From: Rana temporaria
Lineage: Eukaryota; Chordata; Amphibia; Anura; Ranidae
Assembly (NCBI RefSeq): GCF_905171775.1
Contig: NC_053494.1
Coordinates: 198,477,544 to 198,541,543, forward strand
DNA: 64,000 nt
Direction of reading: 5' to 3'
Shown: one piece after another, positions 33,510 through 45,268 of the stretch
How positions within the stretch are numbered: the first letter of the stretch is position 1
Layout: every line of letters starts with the position of its first letter
Made by a program: the position numbers and the translations under genes
The notes under the pieces: generated by a model
The model's database searches: none
The model's input: only the letters and a program-made list of their open reading frames with translations
Told to the model about the DNA's origin: nothing

Positions 33510-34890
33510 CCTGGTGTCTCCCTTCCAGTCAGCCCTGCAGGACCTCTGGGCTCAGCTTCTCTCTCTCTTCATGCCCTTGGATCGACCATCCACGGCAGCA
33601 TGTCCATCTCCCTCCTGGACTCTGTTCCCCAGCTTAACTAACTCTGAGCACAGGTACCCTGGGCTTATTTTCCAACATGCAATGCAGCACTTTTCCTTTG
33701 CCAGGACTCTAACAAAGCCTGTGCACTCACTTGTCAGGTCCCCTCCCACTGTTCAATATGCTTCCCTATTGGATCTGTGGGGGACAGTCAAACAAGCTGA
33801 GCTGCACCCGAGTACAACGAGCAGACCTAACCAATAAATCCTAGTCCCTGGTAACCAGAAAGACCAAAAACTATACTCTATTTTAGCACCTACCTAGGAG
33901 GGTGCTACAAAAATAGTTCCTATAAATGATTATTTTGTGTGAAAGGTGAGAACTTGTTTTCAAGTCAAACTCCAGGAATTAAAAAAAAAAATCAACTCTT
34001 GCAGTGAAGCCCCTGTCTCTTCTCACACTACAAGGACTTATTTACACTTGCAGGTATATACCGCGTGGTTGAGCTGCATTTTTACAACCCTTCAACTACT
34101 CCCCTTTTTTGCTGTAGAGGCAGTGGTTGGGGGTGTACAAATGCTGCTTGTCATGGTCTGCAATCACCCCTCCTCTTCCTGAGCCCCAAGAGTTAAATGC
34201 TTGTTATGCCTAGGGGTGAAAGTACACCACCTGTAGTACTTACCTTACCTAATTCTTTTCTGCCTGAAGCTCTAGCCTCTAGGTGGATATTAATCCTGCA
34301 ATGTACACTGGTGAGGCTGGAATGTGAGATGGTCACAGTTTACTAAGCAGACTGCAGGGGCTTGGTCACCCTGCTGGACCTATTTACACCTTAATTATGC
34401 ACCCTTAGTCATGACAAACAGTGCGGGGAAGGGGGGGTTTGGACGACTCACTGCATGGGTAGGTTTTTTCAAAGTTTTTTTTTTAATTTCCATGCAATAA
34501 AAAAGTATCCCTTGCATGAGTTAGTAGCTTGTTTAGGTCTAGGGACACAAAAAAGAGATTTACTTACCTAAGCCTTTGATATTCCACTGCTAGACTGTTT
34601 CCTGAGCATGGGGGAAGGCCACCTACCGGGGGAGCGGAGAATCAGGTAGTAAGTAAGAGTGTTTTCCCTCCCCCTACACGAAACAAGCTATTAATCCTTG
34701 CAGCCCCACTACATGGGATAACGCAACATTTTCCCAGAGTTGTGCTTTAGGAGAAAGTAAAGATCATGGTAAGATCGATTGCTTGGACCTGCCAGACTAT
34801 AATGAAGGAAACCTCTGTGCTTTCATTAAAATACCGAGCTGATGCACATACTGATTTGGGAACAGTTTTGGAAAGTCCTAGAAAAAGGGA
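33510..34890. other. No recognisable feature
   Basis: Non-coding DNA with overlapping short frames on both strands (33514-33837 plus, 33552-33749 minus) and homopolymer runs near 34430-34490. No family matches. Confidence 0.3.
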
Positions 34891-34894
34891 TGCA

Positions 34895-35493
34895 CACTGG
34901 GCAGCACAGTGGCCAAGTGGTTAGGGCTTCTGCCTAGCAGCACCAAGGTCATTGGCTTGAATCCCAACCATGGCACTACCTGCTGGGAGTTTCTCCCTGT
35001 ACCTGCGTGGGTTTCCTCCAGAAGACATGCTGGTTGGTTAACTGGCTCCTGTCTAAATTGGCCCTAGTATGTGTATGCGAGTTAGGGACCTTAGGCAGGC
35101 CATACATGGTGCAAATTTCTGCAATTTGCATGATTCCCCCATCATTGCTGACAGGGGAATCCCTCCTGCTAAGCAATTGTCTGATCCTGGTGGGGGAAGC
35201 CGTTCCCGCCAGGAGAAGACAATGATTATCGCTAGCGGCTGCTATAGTAAGAGAATTATGCAGGCTGGTTGTACCCAAGTTGATTGATCGATTAATCAAA
35301 TTGGTACATTCAGCCTGCCCATTAACAATTCGAATCTTGGTTGGTTCCTGTTGAACTTGGCCGAGATTCAAATAATTTATGGCCGGCCTAAGATTGTAAG
35401 CTCCTTGAGGGTAGGGACTGATGAAAATGTACAATATACATGTGTAAAGTGCTGTGTAATCAAGCTGCTATATAAGTACCTGTAATAAATAAA
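34895..35493 (+). mobile_element. tRNA-derived SINE, split by a MITE
   Basis: The head carries an RNA polymerase III A box (TGGCCAAGTGG, 34910-34920) and a B box (GGCTTGAATCC, 34954-34964), about 33 bp apart as in tRNA genes. The body has the CTGCGTGGGTTTCCTCC and GTCTAAATTGGCCCTAGTATG segments, and the 3' end has TTGTAAGCTCCTTGAGGG and GCTATATAAGTACC. The tail is ATAAATAAATAA. A 295-bp family J element interrupts the body. The B box has a T where the consensus has C, so transcription would be weak. The SINE has no protein and depends on a LINE. Confidence 0.85.
35094..35388. mobile_element. Family J MITE (J2) nested in the SINE
   Basis: GGCAGGCCATACATGG begins and TTTATGGCCGGCC ends the insert. 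TTA (35091-35093) and TAA (35389-35391) lie outside, fitting a TNA duplication with one later change. Removing it restores the SINE sequence GGGACCTTAGATTGTAAG. Confidence 0.75.
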
Positions 35494-36310
35494 TAATGCA
35501 CAAGCTTTTTTATACAAAATGAATTTATAGAGTCATGTAATACACTCATTCTCAATAACCTTGTAGAAAATGTTAACAAACCAAAGTGCTTCTCTGATTA
35601 CTTGATGAGACCGCCGATATCAATGGGGTTGAACAGGCCTCCCTTTGTGTTTGGGATGTTGACTTTGATTCCAATGTTCTTAGGGAGGATTTTCTGCAAT
35701 TCCTTCCAGTTACTAATTTGACAGGAAGACGGTTAGCTTCAATGTTACATAGTTTTATAAGATTTGGAACAGAATTTAAGTATTTAAAGTTACAAGGTAA
35801 AGATGGAGCTTCTATGTCAGAAAAATGACAAGGTACAGTCTGTATGTATATAGAAACACTCCACTGCACTCTAAGGGGTTGATGTACTAAAACTGGAGAG
35901 TGCAAAATCTGGTGAAGCTGTGCATTGTAGCCAATCAGCTTCTAACTTCAGCTTGTTCAATTAAAGCGGTAGTAAACCACAATTAAAGCGGTAGTAAACC
36001 ACAGCTGTTTAAAAAAAAAAAAAAAAACATATGTAAGGCAATTGCATAATATGCTAGTGTTACTCTAGTGGCACTGTACTCTTCCAGAGAAGTGATCAGG
36101 ATTTTTTTTATACACAATATGATTGCTTATAACTGTGACAATAACTGTTATAAGCAATGATTTTTTGAATGGCATCCATTCATTCACTGTGTACTATTGT
36201 GATTGCCCACAGCTATCACATGGTACAGAGGCAGCGTGATTGGCCCTGTCTGTAGCATGTGATCATTGTGACCAATCACAGAGATCAACACAATAGTACA
36301 TAATAAATGG
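35494..36310. other. Non-coding with a short exact duplication
   Basis: AATTAAAGCGGTAGTAAACCAC occurs twice in tandem (35959-36004 region), followed by an A-run. The stretch 35885-35960 (ACTGGAGAGTGCAAAATCTG, AATCAGCTTCTAACTTCAGC) looks like a dispersed frog repeat fragment. TATCACATGGTACAG-like segments near 36210 resemble family C interior. Confidence 0.45.
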
Positions 36311-36318
36311 CTATGAAT

Positions 36319-37722
36319 AAAAAATTTACCAAAAACATTGCTGCGCTACTACGTGACTCAAAACATTTATAACATAGTATGTGAATTGTGATAATAAAGG
36401 ACACTTAATTTAAAAAAAATACAATATATATATCAAAAGTACATGGAAATAATGATGACTGATTGAAGAAAATCCAGCCGTAATTCATCCCAAGTGCAGA
36501 CAATGATAAGTGCTCTCCACCTCCGGTTTCAAAAGCTGCTCACCTCATACACAAGTAAAATCAGCAGTTATCCCTTCTGGGGAAAATGAAGACACCTGGC
36601 ACACTGTGGATACAGGACCCCTTACTAAAGAAGTCAAAGCGCTGATGGCACGCGTCTAGGGGCGGAGCTTACGCAATGACATCATATTGCGATGTTTTAA
36701 TGCATTGCAGTTTGCACAAGCTGATTGTGCTTCATTTGTGAGTGTATCCAATACTTTGTATACTATTAAATTAGATGAAAACAGAGAGCACTATATGTTG
36801 CCTTTTTCTTGCATATAATACTCAACAGGCAAGATTATCAGGGTTTTTTGAACCCAATAAGGAGTCTTTTGCCACAGGAGGTCTCTGTATCAATAGTGTG
36901 CCAGGTGTCTTCATTATCAGACAATGATAAGTGCTCTTCACCACCGGGATCACAAGGTGCTCACCTCATACACAAGTAAAATCAACAGTAATCCCCTCTG
37001 GGGAAAATAAATTAAGACACCTGGCACACCATTGATACAGCAACCTCCTGTGGTAAATGACTCCTTATTGGGTTCAAAAAACCCAGACCCTCTTGCCTGT
37101 TGGGTATTGTATGCAAGAAAAAGGCAACATATAGTGCTCTCCGTTTTCAGCTAATTTAATAGTATAAAAAGTAGTAGGTACACTCATAAACGAAGCACAA
37201 TCAGCTTGTGCAAACTGCAATGCATTAAAACATCCCAATCTTGAAATGGCCACGGTATGACGTCAGTGCGTAAGCTCCGCCCCTAGATGCGTGTCGTCAG
37301 GGAGTTGACTTTTTCCAGTAAGGGGTCCTTTATCCACAGTGTGCCAGGTGTCTTCATTTTCCCCAGAGGGGATAACTGCTGATTTTACTTGTGTATGAGA
37401 TGAGCAGCCTGTGATACCGGTGGTGGAGAGCACTTATCATTGTCTGCACTTGGGGTAAATTACAGCTGGATTTTCTTCAATCAGTCATCGTTATTTCCAC
37501 GTACTTTTGATATATATTGTATTTTTCATAATCAGTGGACTTTATTATCACAATTGACGCATTATGCTATATATGTTTTGAGTCACGTAGTAGCGCAGCA
37601 ATGTTTTTTGGTACATACTTTTTGCAGGAAGTGAAATCACTTTAAGTGACTTCGGCTACTTTAATATTAATTATTCACATTGTTTTATATTGCGCCAATT
37701 TATTTTTGTTTACAATTACAGC
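36319..37722 (+). mobile_element. Class P inverted-arm element (P3), internally rearranged
   Basis: CTATGAAT occurs at 36311-36318 and 37723-37730, a possible 8-bp direct repeat. The outer arm starting TTACCAAAAACATTGCTGCGC (36328) is the inverse of the segment ending GCGCAGCAATGTTTTTTGG (37613). CAGACAATGATAAGTGCTCT appears at 36498, again at 36921 in direct orientation, and inverted near 37425-37445, so the arms contain an extra internal copy. CACGCGTCTAGGGGCGGAGC and its inverse near 37270-37290 replace the central motif of other members. The T-rich tail with ATTGCGCC is at the right (37622-37722). Confidence 0.6.
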
Positions 37723-37730
37723 CTATGAAT

Positions 37731-37973
37731 GGAAGCCATTTATTGTGTCTAGCTAGCATGTGATCACTGTGATTAGTCACAGCAATCGTAGGGTATCGAC
37801 ACCAGTCTGGTACAATGATCTGTTATCTGCTGTAAGACAGATCAGGCAACAGCGTGGCCCCTAGGGCACACGCAAGGTGAGTGGTCCCTAGGATGTCATG
37901 TGACGTCCACTCAGGATGGAAAAGATGCCTCTTGGCCGTCGTTTGATAATAGTCAGTGCAGGAAGCAGTTAAA
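37731..37973. repeat. Family C-like fragment
   Basis: TAGCATGTGATCACTGTGATTAGTCACAG and the following CCTAGGATGTCATGTGACGTCC resemble the GC-rich half of family C and its palindromes. It ends GCAGTTAA before the family A element. The ends are incomplete. Confidence 0.4.
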
Positions 37974-38726
37974 GGCCCAGATTCACAGAGTGTGGGCGCA
38001 CATCACGCTGCCGTAGAGTAACCAATGTACGCTACGCCAACGCAGCGAAGAGAGGCAAGCAATGCATTCAGCAAGCCAGTGCTCCCAACGCTGCGCCAGC
38101 GTGGCGTGGGATTCGAAGGCGTACGCCGGCGTAGGTGGAAGTGGGCGTGACCCATGCAAATGAGGCGTGACCCCATGCAAATGATGGGCCGAGCGCCAGA
38201 CAGATACGTATCACGAACTGCGCATGCGCCGCGACGTGGACGCATCCCCCTGCGCCTGCTCACAACCACGTCGGAACAACTGCCTAAACTACGCCGGATC
38301 ACTGCGTTCGGCGTGAACGGAAACTACGCCCAGCCAGACACACGTCCAACGTAAAATACGCCGGCTTGTGTTCCCTGGTGCAGACCTCTGCATGTCTGCT
38401 GCTGGGTTGCACCTCCTTTATGGGGAATAACTTTACAACTTACACGCACCTCGCGTAGCCTGCGTCGGGCGCACGCAGGTTCGTGAATCGCCGTATTTCC
38501 CTCATTTGCATGTTTGAATGGCTAATCAATGGGAGCAGCACCATGCACCCAGCCTAAATGTGCGCCCACCCTACGCCAGCATAAGCAGGTTACGTCGGCG
38601 GGGTGTAGCCTGGTTTTAGGCGCATGTCTGTTTGTGGGTCTGGCGCACAGATACGACGGCGCACATTTGCACTTACGTCAGCGTGACTTGTTATACGTCG
38701 GCGTAAGTGCTTTGTGAATCTGGGCC
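37974..38726. mobile_element. Family A MITE (A8)
   Basis: GGCCCAGATTCACAG and TTGTGAATCTGGGCC are inverted ends; the outside bases are AAA and AAC, a possible decayed 3-bp duplication. The CpG-rich body contains GCGTAC/GTACGC units and ACTGCGCATGCGCCGCG near 38216. At 753 bp it is the longest copy here, with a body less like A1-A7. Confidence 0.75.
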
Positions 38727-38729
38727 AAC

Positions 38730-39748
38730 GTGTTTTTAAAAAAAACGTACCCTCCAAATAAAAAATAAGTTCATGAAGTATATGGCTTGTACATTTTTTT
38801 CAGAATTTAACATGTCAGCAAGAAAAGCTATTTTATAACCTGAGAGCTGAAGTCCCCCCATGAAAAAAATGATCTATGCCCCAGGTTCAGACTGTGTTTA
38901 ATGCCTTAATTAGCAGGCTATGCTTCCATCTGCATAGGTGTCAAAGCAATGAGGATGTCAAGAAAAGTGAAATGGTGTTTTATGTTTAAAAAGAGGCCGA
39001 TAAATCAAAAGAACAAACATTGAAAGAGCTTGTTACAGAGTGAAAAATAAAGCTGCGATTTTTTTTTTAATTCATGCCACATGGGATGAGAAGTAATTCT
39101 CTTGTCAGTAGACAGTGCACAATCTGGGTGACAGCCAATCCATAGCGTTCGGCACAGCTCGCGGGGCACTTTGTAATTGCACAACAAAAGAAAAGCCTCT
39201 ATCTTGTCCTGGGCTGATATATAACGCTTCGTACGGGGTGTAAATTGAAAAGGGATGCTAATTGTATCTGGTCTGTTTATACTATTATAGAATAGATGGC
39301 TTTAATTTTACTTTTTATTCCAGTGATTTAAAAAGATTGTCACTGTCATTTTATCAGCAACGACTTTTGTGGTATAAAAAAAAAAGTGCTGATCTTACAG
39401 CAACTGTTTAATTATATGAGCATGCCAGAGGTATTAATTAACAAAACCCACCACTTTTTTTTCTGGTGACTTAATCATTGTGATTTATGTGTGAGTATAT
39501 TATTTTATGTGAATTGTGGAGATCTATGACTGATGGCTTCCTGCCATGTTTATGTTATTGTAGATTATTTGTGTGACTCTAAAAATTTGCACCACAGATG
39601 ATTCTAGTTAATGCAGATTTCTCTTGTAAAGCCAAAAAAATAAAAAATAGTTAAAAAGGATTTTTTTAATAAATTTTTTTATTACTTTAAATTTTTGAAA
39701 ATGATCAACATAATGTTAATAAAATCCTCATTGAAGTGTGTTTTTGCT
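38730..39748. other. Apparently single-copy AT-rich island
   Basis: No match to any repeat family in the window. The segment 38870-39300 has many homeodomain- and TCF-like words (CCTTAATTAGCAGG, AAATCAAAAG) and unbroken moderate complexity. It is a candidate conserved non-coding element; no coding frame is present. Confidence 0.4.
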
Positions 39749-39829
39749 TTAACCACTTCCTGACCACCCCATAGCAGATTTACTGCTACAGGGTGGCCAT
39801 TCTGTTCCAAATCACATATATATATACTG

Positions 39830-39831
<2 letters not shown>

Positions 39832-39878
<47 letters not shown>
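39832..39878. repeat. (AT)n microsatellite
   Basis: About 20 AT units after a TATATATACTGTACATACAT leader. The Tyr/Ile-rich peptides predicted across it on both strands are artefacts. Confidence 0.95.
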
Positions 39879-39958
39879 TGTTTGTGATTCTGCACTTCCG
39901 AGTAGGGGGTGCGCTGCTTCTGTTGCGATTTGTCACAGCAGAGGCCGAGCAGCAGGTG

Positions 39959-40523
39959 CCGGTGTTCTATCAGCTTACTGCTACCCATCAGATTGTGCAA
40001 CGGAAGGGACCACAAAATACTTACTGCGCATGTACGATGCTTTCCGCCATGCGTTCCACGGCGTGCTATGCGTTCCACACATATGATCTGACGTGTAGCG
40101 GTATTCTGATAGAACATCCATACGGACATCTTACTACACCCACCTACGTCTTTAATTGCAGAGTAATTTTAGCAATAAAATTAGCGTATATAAATCAATA
40201 TCACTGATATTAATATACTATATATATTTATAAGTGCTCACTTTATTTCTAAAAGTACTCTGAAATTCAAGACGTAGCTGGGTGTAGTAAGATGTCCGCA
40301 TGGTGTCTATTCCACTGCAGAGTTAGAACCACCACTAGGGGGCGAGGGTGTACCCTCTGAGAGGAGAATGTGTCTTCAATGCAGGGGGGGGGGGGGGCGA
40401 TGTTCTATCAGAATATCGCAACCCGTCAGATCATAAAGCGCATGTGCAGTAAGTATTTTTTTGGTCGGAATGTCACTTCCAGTGCACAATCTGATGGGTA
40501 GCGGTAATCTGATAGAACACCGG
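39959..40523. mobile_element. Foldback element with perfect 15-bp inverted ends
   Basis: CCGGTGTTCTATCAG begins and CTGATAGAACACCGG ends the segment. Inner blocks pair as well: GCTACCCATCAGATTGTGCA with its inverse near 40487-40506, ACTTACTGCGCATG with its inverse near 40440-40455, and GGACATCTTACTACACCC with its inverse near 40275-40295. The centre is an AT-rich loop near 40190-40250. CCGG could be a 4-bp target duplication or part of the ends. Confidence 0.65.
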
Positions 40524-40989
40524 ACAATGAATGTCCACCTACACCTGCTGATTGTCGAGGAGAGACACAGGACTGAAGTTAAACAAGGCTGAGCTCTGTC
40601 CTGACAGCGGGATGTGATGGATTTTCTTTTCCTGCAAATCAGGGAAAGAAAATCCATCACATTCCTTAGTAAAAAATGCACACATAATACACAACAACAC
40701 TGGCTAGGCACACAGTTAACCCTTTGATCGCCCCTGATGTTTAACCCGTCCCAACCAGTGTCATTAGTACAGTGATAATACATTATTTTAGAACTGGTTT
40801 TCTGAATTATAACAAAACGAATGAATCAGAAATGCATTTTGTTGCATTAATTATTTTATGATTTGGAGATTCTAATGGATCCACCTCTATCAAACCCAAA
40901 CATAGTGCAATAATAATCTCCCGAAATAAAAAATTAACATGTTAAAACGAATATAGCTAATCTTCTGAAATGGCTTCAGAATCCAAGCC

Positions 40990-41620
40990 TGTGTGTGTTT
41001 TTCTGGGTTGGGCAGAGATCCAGGGAGAGCTGGATGACTCACAGGCAGCATCACTGAGACCCCCCGCCCCTACTTCTAGAATGTACTGGAACCTTCTAGA
41101 AGAATGGGAGGGGACGTAAGGTGGAGCTTTCTGAGTGCCCTGATCAATCCCTAACAGAAGAGGGGGCAGGCCCCCTCAAATACTCAGGGTCAGTCCAGCT
41201 GGGGGTGTGGAGCTTGGGTGGAAGATGGAGATGGAGTGTTAGGCTTTCGCGGCCTGGGGGGGGAACATCTTAGTCTGGAGGGTGACCATGGGCCTGGCCT
41301 CGGGTGCAGACAGGACCCTTTCCAAGACACACAGAGGTGTTCTGGTCAGGAGGAATGGGAGCAAGGAAGGACAGTGGGAGAACACTGGCAGGCAAGTCTC
41401 CAGGAGGAAAGGAACAGCCAAGAGGGCTGGTAAGTCTTACAGTTGGGAGTACTGGGAGGCATGCCTGAGAGGACTGGGATGGAGCAGTCTGGGATGAATG
41501 CAGAGCCAGTCAGGAGTATTGTGGTGGCACAGCAGGAGAAAGGGGAAGCTGCAGCCAGGAGGGGTGGCAGGGCCTGAAGAGGTGGTGCTGGGAGCAACAG
41601 CCACATGTGGGACAGCTAGC
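40990..41620 (+). repeat. Family E (LTR-like) copy
   Basis: GCTGGATGACTCACAGGCAGC, TTCTAGAATGTACTGGAACC and GGTGGAAGATGGAGATGGAG correspond to segments of the copies at 23310 and 19206. The AGCAGGAGAAAGGGGAAGC part downstream is G-rich and poorly matched. The frames on both strands (41218-41625) are chance. Confidence 0.5.
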
Positions 41621-42129
41621 ACCATAGGCTTCTAGTTTTGCTACACCATAGGGACCCACGGTCCCTGCCTGCGAAGGGCATTCTGCTAAGATCCAGCTGA
41701 GTCTGTGTTGGACCTAGAACCTGTGCTAGCTGGTCCTGAGAGTAACAGTCTGCAAGCAAGTTGTAATGGAGGTAGAAGAGGAAAGAAAGTGTACACTGGA
41801 TGTATATAGTTCAAGTCTCTAAAGAGTTCTACTGATCAAATGGCCATCCCATATCAACCCTTCCCTATCCAAGTTCAATTCCCCTAATTAAGAAAAACAA
41901 ACAAAGCTGCAAGAACTGTTTCTTGTCTCTGAAGTGAGTGTAAATTCATGTGTCTGACTGTGCAGGGTGGGAGACGACCACATTTACCAGCGGCCCCTAC
42001 GGGGGGTACTGCTATACAAGTATTCAGAGACACTGTGAGCACAAACCTATGGCAGGATCCTAGTGTCTACTGCTGCTGCAACCCCTTGTGTTTTAACCTG
42101 TTAGCCTGGGACTGGGACATTCCATATGG
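41621..42129. other. No recognisable feature
   Basis: Continuation of G-rich non-coding DNA. It may be the internal part of the family E retroelement, but no retroviral motif was found in any frame. Confidence 0.3.
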
Positions 42130-42735
42130 TGTCTCAGTGCTAGTGGCGGCCCGTGCATTGTGGGCGCTGCCCCCCAACACCTTTGCAGCCCTTCCTATCC
42201 ATGCGCCTGGCCTTTTTCAGAATGCCAGGCACATGAATTACTATGGCGGGTATAGGCAGGGGGGTGTATTTTGAAGCACCTGATTAGAGGCAGAGGCTCT
42301 AATAGGCTTCAAAATAGGGTGGGCCCGGGGTGCAGAACACTGTGTCCCGATCCCACCCTGTTGTGTGACAATAGTGAGTGAATCTTGTCACACTATAGTT
42401 CCTCCCTGCCAATCATAGTTCCTCCCTGCCAATCAGGAGGCAGGTGATTGGCAGGGAAGAGGAGAGATGCTGGAGCTGGAGCCGCCGCTGCACACCACAC
42501 CATAGCAGCCCGCACAGAACCAGTAAGTGCCGGTGCCACCACTGCCTGCATGAAGAAGTAGGAGAGCACACCACCGCTGCCTGCATGGGGGAGGAGAAGA
42601 GGATGCATCAGTACTGCGCCGTGAGGGGAGGGGGGTGGAGGGTGGTAGTGCTGGCTGTTTACACCCCCCCCCCAGGAGAAAAGCCCACCAGCTGCCACTG
42701 CTCAGTGCTGTCCATAGCTGGAGCTATCCACTGAA
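42130..42735. repeat. Family K (hAT-like) copy
   Basis: CTAGTGGCGGCCCGTGCATTG at the start and GGCTCTAATAGGCTTC in the middle resemble the copies at 15955 and 48240. A short tandem duplication AATCATAGTTCCTCCCTGCC lies at 42391-42432. No complete right end is seen. Confidence 0.45.
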
Positions 42736-42929
42736 GGGACTGATGCAAGGTGTAGCTACAGAGTGAAGATTGCACTTTTTGTTACTGCTCATAGTTCTAA
42801 AGGATCCCAAAGCTCCCTATGTCATATCCCAGTTATTCAACAACACATTTAAAAGAAAAGCAACCCCAAGACTGGCTGCTGCCACCTTAAAGTGGAGAAG
42901 AAACCTGGGGAAAATCAACAGCCCTTTGG

Positions 42930-43404
42930 GGGTGAGCACCAGGGCTCAAGTCCTGCGGGAACGTGTGGGAACGGCGTCCCTGCACTTTTTTCACAGCAGG
43001 AACGCAGTTCCCTTTGCAGGACTAGAGCAGCCGAGAGCAGCCAAGCCGTCCGAGCCAATTCTTCACTAAGCGGCGATGCCCAGCTCGAGTCACTGTCAGG
43101 GGCAGGCGAACCTTAGTAATCCTTTATGTTACTGGTCGCTTCCTGTATATGGATTCATCGGGTAGTATGCAGGTATTCCGTCACTTCCTCGGTGTCGCAA
43201 TGTCTCCTGGGAGCTTTTGTCGTTGTTCCCAGGAGACATTGTGGAGGCCTGCCGTGAGTTGTCGCAGGATTTAGAAAGAACTTGCGGTTTAGTAATTATG
43301 CATATGGGCATATCATTTTTTATTTTTTTTGGTGGGGGAGTGGATCTTGGGTGGGAGTTCCCACACTTTTTTCCCCAGGACTTGAGCCCTGGTGAGCAGG
43401 GGAG
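42930..43404. mobile_element. Foldback element with long inverted ends
   Basis: GAGCACCAGGGCTCAAGTCCTG (about 42933) is inverted as CAGGACTTGAGCCCTGGTGAGC near 43377-43398. A central hairpin CAATGTCTCCTGGGA and its inverse lies at 43198-43241. No clear target duplication or coding frame. Confidence 0.6.
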
Positions 43405-43734
43405 GGCTGGCAGCCTTAAGTCTGGAGGGCAAGTCTAGTCGAGTGGCCCATTGTACCACCGAATCAGCTCACCATCCATGCCCACCAGGTTTTATAACAC
43501 GTATTGATGTTATGAAGCAAAACAAATATGACACAGCAATGACGGCATGGCCCCGATGACGCTGCTCTTTACCCATGTGATTGGCCATGTCCAATAATAG
43601 CCAATCACATGTAAATGACAGCATGTGAGGAGAGCCGATCAGAGCATCTCCTCACAGTGGAGACTGTACAGACAATTAGGGCACCGATTACAGTGCAGCC
43701 CTAGCACTGCCCAGCCAGTGATGTCAGTCTTTGC

Positions 43735-43850
43735 CCATCAGTGACACCAATCAGTGCCCATCAGTGACACCTTTCAGTGCCCATCGGTGCCACCTATTAA
43801 TGCCCATCATTGCCACCCATCAGTGACCAACAGTACCGCCCCAGATCGTT
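43735..43850. repeat. CAGTGCCCATCAGTG minisatellite
   Basis: Degenerate units such as CATCAGTGACACC and CAGTGCCCATC repeat about six times. It is the same class as 20880-21130 and is probably also inside a family C variant (C-like TGTGATTGGCCATGTCC lies just upstream). Confidence 0.65.
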
Positions 43851-44369
43851 CTCCCATTAGTGGAGAGGAGGGGAGGGCTGTGCTCTGTAAGACGAAACAC
43901 ACTCTCAGCCCTGTGACGGGTGCAGCTAATATCCCTGTCACAGGACACAGTGAAGCCCTGTTAACCCCTCCTGCCGGAGCTGCCCGAGCAGTAGCACTTG
44001 GCCGGGTCTGAAAACTGCACATGTGCAGTTATGAGCTGGCTGCACAGCAGCCCTTTTACAGGGAATCAGAGCAGCCCAGGGGGAAATCTCCACTCTGCCC
44101 CCTGGCCCAGCCCGCCCCTGCTGGTGAGCACTATTTAGTGTCAATGTCTTTTTCACTGTCTGTGCTTTCCTGTCATGGTGACAACTCCTCCTCCTATTAC
44201 TTGTTCTGGTGACACAGGGCCAGGAAGCATAAATACATTTTTGAGGGGACGGAGGTCACGGGCAAAAATAGACCTGACTAGGTGGATTGGAAAAATATTT
44301 GCATATATTCACAATACAGTTGCCCTCTCTGTTCAGATTATTATATATTTTCCTAGTTATTTTTAACTA

Positions 44370-44965
44370 AAGTAGCAGAATTTGCAGATATTACTCTGCG
44401 TCCATGCGGGCTTCAGTTCACCAATTACGCCTGAGAAATAGAAATGCTTCACCTTTCTTTTCAGGCAGCCATCAAAACACTTTGCTCTTTTAAACTCCTA
44501 TTATTGATCGGTTCTCTTTGCCCTATGGCAATTACACGGCTAAGACATGAAAAGAAAAAAAAACAACTTTAACTTGCAAAAAACAAACCCGCGTTCATAG
44601 TTTTTAAAATCCGTACGAATAGAAATGACGAGGAGAGAATAACGGCAATCCATATCTGGTGTGATTCACCTGTTCTACCTTCTGGGATGCAATTACCTGC
44701 TTCATTATAACTCCCCCGATACCTCTGATTTGTAATCTATAAATTAGAGTCTACCCGTCATGGAAGGTTAGCCGTTCGCAAATTCCAAATTATAAAAAAA
44801 AAAAAAACGTTTTAAAGCTGTTACAATAATATGAATTAAAAGGAATGGTCAGGAAAAGAAAAACGGCAATTTTTATCTTGTATTATTCACTTGTTTTACC
44901 TTCTGGGATCCAATTACCCATTTCATTATAGAAACCGCAATGATATATTTTATTTGTAATGTGTG
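44370..44965. repeat. Diverged direct duplication in a unique island
   Basis: The block from ACGGCAATCCATATC through TACCTTCTGGGATGCAATTACC to TTTGTAAT (about 44641-44736) recurs at about 44864-44962 as ACGGCAATTTTTATC, TACCTTCTGGGATCCAATTACC, TTTGTAAT. Homeodomain-like CAATTACC cores are kept in both. No element ends are visible. Together they look like duplicated regulatory-type sequence. Confidence 0.5.
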
Positions 44966-45268
44966 AGTAGGCTGACTGGCATTTGAAATAGACTGCGGGC
45001 CCATACACTAACATTTATGCACGTTTCCACAACACATGGTGCAGTAGGGTGCCATTTATTGTAAATGTTATACCAATACATTGTACAATAGAGCTCAACA
45101 AACAACACAACCCAGTGCCCCACCATTCGCCGTGTTATTATAGCGTTAACCCCCCCCCCCCCCCAGTTTGAGGCTGCAGATTTCAACTGGTTCTTTCCCA
45201 AAACAGTGCAAAGGCTACCAATCACACAGCAAACAATCCAATCACTCTGGCCTCGTTAAACAGTCTAG

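Larger units (their letters stand above)
39753..40790 (-). repeat. Family C-like element carrying a foldback insert
   Basis: TTAA (39749-39752) followed by CCACTTCCTGACCACC is a family C left end. The right part (40690-40790: CCTTTGATCGCCCCTGATG, GTGTCATTAGTACAGTG) is also C-like. In between lie the (AT)n tract (39832-39878) and the foldback at 39959-40523. A G14 run is at 40384-40397. The frames across it are chance. Confidence 0.5.

Noticed and set aside
34900..34970. Functional tRNA gene
   Set aside because: A and B boxes are present but the sequence does not form a tRNA fold and continues into a SINE body.
39793..39936. Tyr/Ile-repeat peptides
   Set aside because: Translation of an (AT)n microsatellite.
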